This document shows positions 56,601 to 64,000 of a DNA stretch of 64,000 nt, piece by piece. The first letter of the stretch is position 1. Every line of letters starts with the position of its first letter. Source of the DNA: Limonium bicolor. Its lineage: Eukaryota > Streptophyta > Magnoliopsida > Caryophyllales > Plumbaginaceae. The translations under genes and the position numbers were made by a program. The DNA is taken from positions 142,592,982 to 142,656,981 of the forward strand of contig CM041781.1 of assembly GCA_023374045.1 (NCBI GenBank), read 5' to 3'. The notes under the pieces were generated by a model that saw nothing but the letters and a program-made list of their open reading frames with translations, did not search any database and was not told the origin of the DNA.

Positions 56601-57507
56601 TAAGTTCCACTATGAACTTCTAACAAGTGTTAACTGGGAAGTGAGGAATCCGGTTATCCGGTCATGCATGTAAGTTAAGAGTAGATATCTGAATCAGATT
56701 CGACTCTTATGTTGTTAAGATTGTTCTCCTTGATTTGGCGTTCGATCTCCCGCTAGCTTCTTCCAAAGCTTACCTATTCTGACTTATGATCGGTTTAGTG
56801 GGAACCTGTGTTTGTGTGGTTGTGTTCGGGTCACTAAATCCGAACCATCTGTGACTTAAGTTACTCGTTCGCCTAACAGAACGGTAATGAGTGTGTTAAC
56901 GAGCTTGACATGAGAGTGAATCACTCTCTAGGCTCTTATGTTATTTGACCCTTGTGGTTTGTTATCGTGGAGTAAAAATCCACTGTGTATGTGTTGTTGA
57001 GCTATGCACCATTGATGCCATGCTCCATGTTATGTTATGCCATGTATATAATTGAATACCATGTTATAATGACAAGTAGCTGCGCGTATCCCGGTAGCCG
57101 ATGGGCTGCGCGTTAGCCATACCAGCCAAGGGTTGCTGACCCCCTCGGGGGATCCATTTTTTTATACTGCAGGATGAGGATCGAAGAAGCGGAGTGGCTT
57201 TAGATCCTAGGATGTGATACCTTTTGTATACTTTGGATGTTGGCCCGGGATGCGCCTGTGCTCCTGTGGCGTTATATACTTTTGGTTGTTGCGCATACAG
57301 TGTTATTATGCAGTGAAGGATGTTTGTAAACACTCGGTATTGTATATAATGTATTTATGGATTAGTTTCATGCTCGGGAGTCTGATCATCAGACCGGTAC
57401 AATTGTATTTATTCTGCCTTGTCAACCACGTGGGTGGTTGACGGCGTTGTAGCACCGAAGCGTTAGTTACTGTTTAGTTGATTTATTCCGCTACGATTTC
57501 ATTTAGT
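53652..57507 (+). repeat. element B 3' LTR (last 26 bp missing)
   Basis: Near identical to 43374-47222 and breaks off at TTTAGT, where the left LTR continues ATCATGTGCG to TGTTACA. The loss also took 10 bp of the element C LTR. Confidence 0.92.
55853..56182 (+). repeat. GACCGGAC / GTCCGGTC array (B, 3' LTR)
   Basis: Five units as at 45567-45890. Confidence 0.88.
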
Positions 57508-60329
57508 CATTTGGGCATGATAATATACTAGAGGAGCTATGGCAAAATTTGAGTGGAAATAAGTTAACCAAGTTGTTCTCGAGGTTTAAAATGGCCTGGA
57601 GTTGTCTAGGATGAGCTAGAGGTTAGGAGGGTGTAAATTGTGTGCTAAGATTGTGTACTAAGGGTTAGAGTGTTCATGATTGTATTAAGGGTGAAAAAAC
57701 TAAATGTTGGGTGTAGTAATATACTAAGAAAGCCATGTCAAAATTTGGAGAGAAAACTAAATGTTTAAGGTGTTCTAAGGAGATTTAATGACTAAGGATG
57801 TTCTAGTGATCACTAAGGGTTGTTTTGGTGAAAATGGATAAACCATGGAGTCCTTGAGTACTAGGAAGACCTAGGGATGTCTAAGAGGGACTAGGGGTTA
57901 TAATGGTGAGTTTTATGCACCAAAACCATGGTTAAGGAAGCTAGAAAACTTGTACAAGGTTTGAAGGAAAAATAAGGTATAATGACTTGTAAGGATGTAA
58001 GCATGTGCTAGATTATATATAGCTTTGAGAAGTTTGAGTAAAGAAAATGGGTGTGCAAAATGATGCTTGAGGAGTAGTTAAGAAGGTGGTGAAGAAACAT
58101 AATGATTAGTTGAGGTCTTAGGCAAAGTCACAAGAGGGAAGTGTAAGGAATCAAGTGTTGAGTGTAAGAATTTTGTAAGAAATTGAGTGTCAAGTTTGGT
58201 GATTTTTGAGGAAGGTTTAGTGCATGTTTTAAGGTGTTTAAACATGTAGGAAACATGTGGAAAGATTGTGGAATGAGTGGGAAAAGATTGGGGTGAATTT
58301 GGAGTTCAAAATGAGTAGAAAAGCACTTTGGAAAATAGGTTCTGCTGTGGACCGCCCCTAGGGACCGCCCCTGTGGGGAGGTCCAGGCAAATCCTGTAGG
58401 AAATTAGCTTCTGGTTGGGACCGCCCAAGAGGGGCGGTCCAGTGCAGAGAAAAAGAAAAAAAATTGTTTTGGCTTCTAATGATGGGGGATTGAATGGTAA
58501 TGGTTTTAGATGATGTTTAGGCCTTGTTTGGTGACATGTAAAGGTCTTAAGAGGTGTAAACAAGTATGAGGTGTAATGAGAAATGATTAACTTATATGAT
58601 TAAGTTTAAATTACAATGACTTAGTGGTCCAACATTAGGGAGTGATGATGATTAGAAAGATAAGCATATAATGACTTAAGAGATTAGGGTAAGTAAATGA
58701 TTTTAAGTGTTCAAGATTAAGTTTATAAGAATTTAAGAGGTGCTAAATGGGGATTGATATGTAATGATAATATAAGGTTGTTTAAGACATGTTTGGTGAG
58801 TAACAATGATAATTAAGTGGGTGAATAAGTATAAGGTATGAGGAGAAGTGATTCACTTAAGATTAAGTTTATAAGAACTTAAGTGGTGTTAGATGGGGAT
58901 CATTAGTGACCAAGTGAGTTAAGTAAGTTAGCTTTACTGGAAAAGTAATTAACAACCTAAAATTGAATGAGTGTTTTAGGGTTTGAGAATTTGGACACCG
59001 GAGGAGAGTAAGCAACCGAAACGACCAACGGTGAACGGTACAGTTCTTCTTGTGACCTGCTTGCTAACGAGGTGTCCCTCGGCTTGTGTGCTATTTGTTT
59101 TTGTGTGCTCACTAAACAAGATAAAGCATGCAACCGGAACATTAAGTTTATTGTATTGTTGTGTGATGTTAGAAAACTAACACAACTTACTGTGAGAACT
59201 TACTAACCAACGTTTAGTAAGGAATTGAGTGAAAGAGGTTAACCAACAAACATTGTCTTGAGACTTCTACTAACTGGAACTTAACGGGGGAGTGAGGAAC
59301 ACGGGACTGACTCCGGTCATGCATGCTAAGGAATAAGGGGGTCGGTATCTAAAGCAGATCCGACTTCCGCTTAAAGACTTGTCTTCGGACTTGTTGCCTA
59401 GGGTCGGTTGCTGGCTCAGCTACATTGGACATACAGTCCAAGGTATGAGGCATTAAGATGGTGCGGTAGGATCACCTAAATCCTAAATTATAAGATAAGT
59501 TGTTTATTCAACCAATGGAGTTAATAGCTCATTGGCTAGGGTTGCTTTTGACCTGACAAAAATAAACATTGAGGTAAGATACAATCATTTCTATTTAAAG
59601 AGTGGTTTGTATTCTAAGATTAAGATAAGGTCTGAGATAAGTTGCAACCATTCCTATTTAAAGGATGGTTTGTATTATAAGACTGAGGTAAGCTACATCC
59701 ATTCCTTTTTAAAGGATGGTTGTTTTCTAAGACTAAGATAAGACTAAGATTGAGGTAAGATAAGGATGGACTAAGATTAAGAGGAAACGTAACTTAAGGA
59801 GTGAAGTAATTGACTCACTAATTAAGGGAACGCATTTAAGTCGTTCATTGTGTTTGAACTTGATTGTTCATAATTGGTTTGTTGTTTATTGCACCTTCAA
59901 TTATGTTGTGCATCTAATCAACCTCCATGCTATCGACAATTAGTCGCCGTAGCCACGTTAGCTTGGGGGCCATGAGAGGATCATACCAGCATTCGTGCTG
60001 ACCCCCTTTGGGGGCTGTTTTTACTACACAGGTGAACGTCAGGAGGCAGCCGTCACGAGAGTAAGATGGGGTACAAGCGTTACGGGTTAAGTGTGGCCTA
60101 AGAGTTGTGCATGTACACTCGTATGACAATTTGAGTTAGTAAAGATGTATAGGATGTGCGGGGACTGTAAGAAGGATATGTACATGGTTAAGATGTGTAT
60201 GAACTAATGTTCGGTATATTCTGTCAATCAGACAGTGGCAAGGTCCTGGAGTGTATTGAATTCCGCTGTGACATTTATATATATGTTGTTAAGTTGCGAA
60301 ACCATATTTGGATTGAGATGGGTGTTACA
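57508..60329 (+). repeat. element C 3' LTR, right part
   Basis: Continues the LTR interrupted at 43373; aligns with 33560-36447. Array 58349-58440, hairpin module ~59989-60031, end GGGTGTTACA. Confidence 0.9.
58349..58440 (+). repeat. GGACCGCCCC / GGGGCGGTCC array (C, 3' LTR)
   Basis: Same as 34412-34516 minus one direct half site (a 13-bp loss). Confidence 0.85.
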
Positions 60330-61926
60330 TATCCTCCCTGTTATTTACACCTACTGTGTTAGTGTTTACTTGAGATTCTAAACCCACAACACGTCAGAAT
60401 CACATGGACAATGCCTTTGGAAATACCTACACGGAAGTTGTCCAGAAGAATAAACTGCTACATCGTTGCTACCGCTTTTCTTTGTTTATAGGTTGACTTT
60501 CAAGTTTCACCAATTTGCTTTAGTTACATAGTTGAGCGTTTGAGTAAGTTTTAAACTTTAACAACCTAAGCAACCCGATTAAACCCACTGATGTATCTCA
60601 TATACTGAAACAGAATAAGACAGAAGTCATGAGTTGTTGCCTTTCTTTTCTGTTGGTTACTTTCTGCTTAACAGCGTGACTTCCAATTCTTTTCCCCCAT
60701 TACTCACTCACGTAGTTTAGTGTATAATCTAGCTTTTAAGTTCCAAACATATCCAAATGACACAGACCATATCCCCGATACTCCTTTACACAAACTTGTA
60801 AAACTGAAGAAAAACTGAAGCACTGAGACTTAAGACCTGAATACTTCTCTTTGATTCCTTTTGTATATTCACAAATCTGTCTTTGAATTTCCCCACAACT
60901 TGATTACCCACCTAACTAAGTGTATTATCAGGTTCTTAATTTCCAAATAGACCCAAAATCACATGGGCAAAATCCTTGAACATTCTTTATATAGAAGGCC
61001 GCAATCCGTAAAAACTGAAACCATGAACTTTCAGAAATTGGAACCCACACCTGCCCACTTCTATTGCTAACTTCCCTGTAATAAGTTAATTGCTATCTTC
61101 AATATTCCCAACTTATTTACACGCAGTATAATGTATTCGAAGGTTTTTAAGCTTAACGTTTCACCAACACCACCATTATATTGCTTCTGGTACTTAGTTT
61201 CAGGAATGTAGGAGTTGCAGAATTGAAACTACTTCCTGCTCTAGTTTTTTTTAACTGTTTTGTGTAGGGTCTCCTTTCCTCTGAACCAGTTTAATCTGCT
61301 GTTTAACTCTCAGGCAACTGGCATTTTTGTAAGACAACGCATCAGACTTCTATAGTTCCAAATTAGTTCATTAAGGAACCTCCCCCTCAGGGCATCCCAG
61401 TATGTACAATTATTTATCACAGCAGGCTTTGAAATCAGTAGACGGAACAGTTGGTTAGTTTACTACCTTGAGTTTCTTTTTTTTTCTTTCTTTTTTGAAG
61501 CAGATCGGCACAGTGTAGATCTCTCTGGCCCCTTTAAACTCTCGACCACACTGGGGTGATAGCTCAAGTGTTAGGCCTTGGCAAAACAGCAACATAAAAT
61601 GGAATGGAGCAGCCTGAAATTTATTGTGTAAGGCTTTACCTTCTGGTTATGTTTCAGCAGTGTGTTGAGCAGCTTCCTATCCCTGTTAACTTCATTAAAT
61701 CCAACAAGGCTGCATAAATGATTAATGCATGACAGGAAACAAAAGTGGAATGGGTTGAGTAATGTTCAACTGACTTGAGCATAGAAGAGTAGACAAGGTA
61801 CGGGCCTGTTATGGTTTACCTGCAACTCCTATTCAAATCAGGGTGTTGGTTATCCATCAGTTTTTTTCTTTGAATGAGAATTCAGCAGTTTGCAAGGGAC
61901 ATGGCCTCACGAATGAGCAGAGTAAC
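60330..61926. repeat. diverged tandem-repeat-like spacer, no gene
   Basis: Right flank of element C. Related segments seem to recur at ~60400, ~60570, ~60755 and ~60957 (for example AATCACATGGaCAAtgCC and AATCACATGGGCAAAATCC), spacing about 170-200 bp. Beyond ~61200 I see nothing regular. No ORF of note. Confidence 0.4.
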
Positions 61927-64000
61927 TGTAACACCCCAACATACAACAACATACTTAACATTAAACTGCAGCGGAAAATACACACCATCACATAACTTAA
62001 CTCATCGGTGTTACACGCCGTTAACCACCCACGTGGCTAACAAGGCTAACATTTACACAACTGTATCGGTCTGATGGACTAGATCCCCGAGCAACTACAC
62101 ATTACTGTCCCCTTTATCAACACCAACATTCACTATACAGAAACCTTCCAACTGTATCGAGTATTTACAACTAATGCCGAGAACAAATTCGGTCTTACTA
62201 CACCTACAGATTACAAGTAATTGCATCAATTACCCGTACACAATAACTACCCCGTCCTACTCTCGAACGGCTCCAGCTCCTTGTACCTGAAACAGAAAAA
62301 GGAAAGAAAGGGTGGCCCCCCAGGGTCTCAGCACCTTTGCTGGTATGGTAATCCCGCAGCCCATATGCTACCGGGCCACGCACAACTATTTGTCGTCTTA
62401 GCATGCAGTTGATTACATTTAAATTGAGCATGCGAAACATAAACTAACGACACAATATATTTCACCCCAATGGGCTTAACAAAAATAACTCATCCATACT
62501 TAACCAATCACTCTTTGAGTTCTTCCACCCTACAGTATTTCTCCCCTAACGGAGCTATTTCCTCAACAGACGACACTTACCCACTATCGGGTTTCCACAA
62601 ACGTCTCTTTTACATACTAGGAATCATATCCATGATCCTCATATTTCACTTCTAAGCGACATATAACATCACATCACAATAACTTTGCAACATACAAATA
62701 ACACATACATAACGGGTACGGATCTCTTAGGAACCGGCCCAAACATAGTTAATACACTGGTGAGCCTAGAGAATGATATCACCCCATGTTAAGCTCGTTA
62801 TAACAAAACTCATTACCGCCCTAATAGTCGGACGAGTAACTTACCTAAAGATGGATCGGATTTAGTGACCCGAACACACCACACAAACACATGTTCCCCC
62901 TAAACCGATCGTAAGTCAGAATAGCTAAGCTTTGGGATAAGCTAATGGGAGATCATAACCCGTGAGGGGAACAACCATAACAGAGAGAAGGGTAAAGCTA
63001 AAAAGGATACCCACTCCCAAACAACGCGCGACCGGCCAAACCGGATTCCTCACTACTGTTAGTACATACTTACTTTTAATTTTTCGTTAGAACCCCACTA
63101 CGGAGTCTATCATACCTACACACCATACAGTATTACTTTTGGGTTAAACATACAAGGGAGATCCCTACATTCACATACACATACCACACATTTAACTCAC
63201 GCATAGCCGTGGTTAGAACGCCCCATGGTTCGGGTCGTTTAATCCGAATACCAAACTCCCATGTGATCCTAGACTCAGTTAGTTAAGGTTTAACACTTTC
63301 GAGGTTAAATGGTATTGGGAACTAAACACGCCTCATATATGAATTACTGTAAACTCATTACATGTTTTATCTTACAACGTGGCAAACATACAGAAAAACA
63401 CATTGGCATACAAGCCGGTGTAATCCGGTTGGACACAGGTTGCAAGAAAACCATACCTGTCACCATCATCCACTCTAACGTGTCGTCTTAAGTTCCTTGA
63501 ACAGTTCTTGAACAACTGGCAACATTACATTTACTTTTATCAACATCGGGGTAGCATGTTTGTTTAAAGTCTAATGCTCATAACTTACCCTCGTTAACTA
63601 GTTAAACAACTTGACATTTTTTAACTTGTTTTACTTTCACATTTTATTACAACTTTCCACCCACTTGGTTGTCTTTATATCACATCTAACATGTCCTTAA
63701 CATCCTTACAACATCATTACTTATCAATCCCCATCTTTACACATCATTTTTATACCTTAAACAACATCTTTAGAGTGGTCCGGGACTTGGTCCTTACCTT
63801 AAGTCCCGGATCAACACTTACACAAACTCACGGTATGTTTTGATAGGGTGGTCCGGGACCTTGTACTCACCCTAAGTCCCGGACCAAGACAGTCTTGTAC
63901 TCTCGGCTACATTTAACAGGGTGGTCCGGGACTTCATACAGGTCCTAAGTCCCGGACCAGTCTAGGCAAAAACTCTCGGGTGATTTAAGGAGGGTGGTCC
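61927..64000 (-). mobile_element. LTR D, 3' part of a minus-strand chromovirus LTR
   Basis: Reads TGTAACACCCC at 61927, the reverse complement of the LTR ends of A, B and C. On the minus strand it follows the element A LTR in order: GGTGGTTAACGGCGTGTAACACC, CAGCA..TGCTG hairpin (~62320-62345), acceptor CTGTTTCAG|GTACA (~62287), and an array starting at 63777. It continues past the window, so the partner LTR is not seen. Confidence 0.85.
63777..64000 (-). repeat. GGTCCGGGACT / AGTCCCGGACC array (LTR D)
   Basis: Three complete units and a cut one, each GGTCCGGGACTT ... AAGTCCCGGACC; same position in the LTR as the arrays of A, B, C and T but another core. Confidence 0.88.

Larger units (their letters stand above)
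43374..57507 (+). mobile_element. element B: Tekay/Del-type chromovirus with gag, AlkB, pol
   Basis: LTRs 43374-47222 and 53652-57507 (3.85 kb, TGAAATACCCC start). The last 26 bp of the right LTR and 10 bp of the host LTR are deleted at the junction, so no target duplication remains. Internal order: PBS, Gag with two zinc knuckles, AlkB-like ORF, protease, RT, RNase H, integrase, chromodomain, two PPTs. The chromodomain and RT motifs place it in the chromovirus branch. About a dozen single-base frame breaks interrupt otherwise sound domains. Confidence 0.94.
31934..60329 (+). mobile_element. element C: chromovirus with 4.5-kb LTRs, split by element B
   Basis: LTRs 31934-36447 and 41621-43373 + 57508-60329. 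PBS 36453-36464, PPT 41601-41619. The 5.2-kb interior lacks long ORFs, but integrase (39990-40175) and chromodomain (40309-40396) remnants remain. Element B sits in the right LTR. No target duplication: TACAC on the left, TATCC on the right, which suggests a rearranged or old flank. Confidence 0.88.

Noticed and set aside
60330..60334. Target duplication for element C
   Set aside because: TACAC (left) and TATCC (right) do not match well enough.

Overview
This is nuclear DNA of a large-genome flowering plant, probably a eudicot. It is AT-rich, has no host gene I can recognise, and is almost entirely nested LTR retrotransposons of two Ty3/gypsy lineages: Athila, and chromoviruses of the Tekay/Del type. 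The evidence is paired LTRs, primer-binding sites for plant tRNA-Asp and initiator-Met, polypurine tracts, target-site duplications and recognisable gag/pol domains. The species cannot be read from the sequence.

Layout. 1-1001: 3' part of a chromovirus-like LTR. 1208-25655: a minus-strand Athila element (LTRs 1208-2801 and 24104-25655, target duplication CTAAT) with gag, protease, RT, RNase H and integrase. Its gag is split by a plus-strand chromovirus, element A (8664-22673, two 4.6 kb LTRs, target duplication GGGAA), whose internal region holds only decayed integrase and chromodomain traces. 25661-26225 is the old flank. ~26226-28467 is a further LTR-like piece, followed by a 5'-truncated LTR (28468-31932, copy T). 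31934-60329 is element C, another chromovirus with 4.5 kb LTRs and a decayed internal region. Its right LTR is split by element B (43374-57507), the only chromovirus here with nearly readable genes. 60330-61926 is a diverged repeat-rich spacer. 61927-64000 is the 3' part of a minus-strand LTR (D) that runs off the window.

The most striking content is in element B. Between the Gag zinc knuckles and the protease lies an extra ORF (49126-49787) that reads as a complete AlkB-type 2-oxoglutarate/Fe(II) dioxygenase (HxD...H and RxNxTxR motifs). Candidate splice sites with matching phase surround it. The gag gene itself appears to have two short introns, and the AlkB ORF sits inside a third, in-phase 1066-nt intron joining gag to pol. 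This suggests alternative splicing between a Gag-AlkB and a Gag-Pol product, and a retrotransposon that may remove methyl groups from its own RNA or DNA.

A second theme is RNA structure. Each LTR family carries, at an equivalent place, an array of inverted repeats with a GNCCG.../...CGGNC core whose sequence differs by family while the dyad symmetry persists. Other structures shared between families are a hairpin overlapping the PBS, a covarying hairpin just before the PPT, a paired hairpin plus splice-acceptor module near the LTR 3' end, an LTR leader intron, and a 61-nt block identical between A and C. Most breaks in the reading frames of B and the Athila element are single-base indels in otherwise intact domains, so part of the apparent decay may be assembly error.
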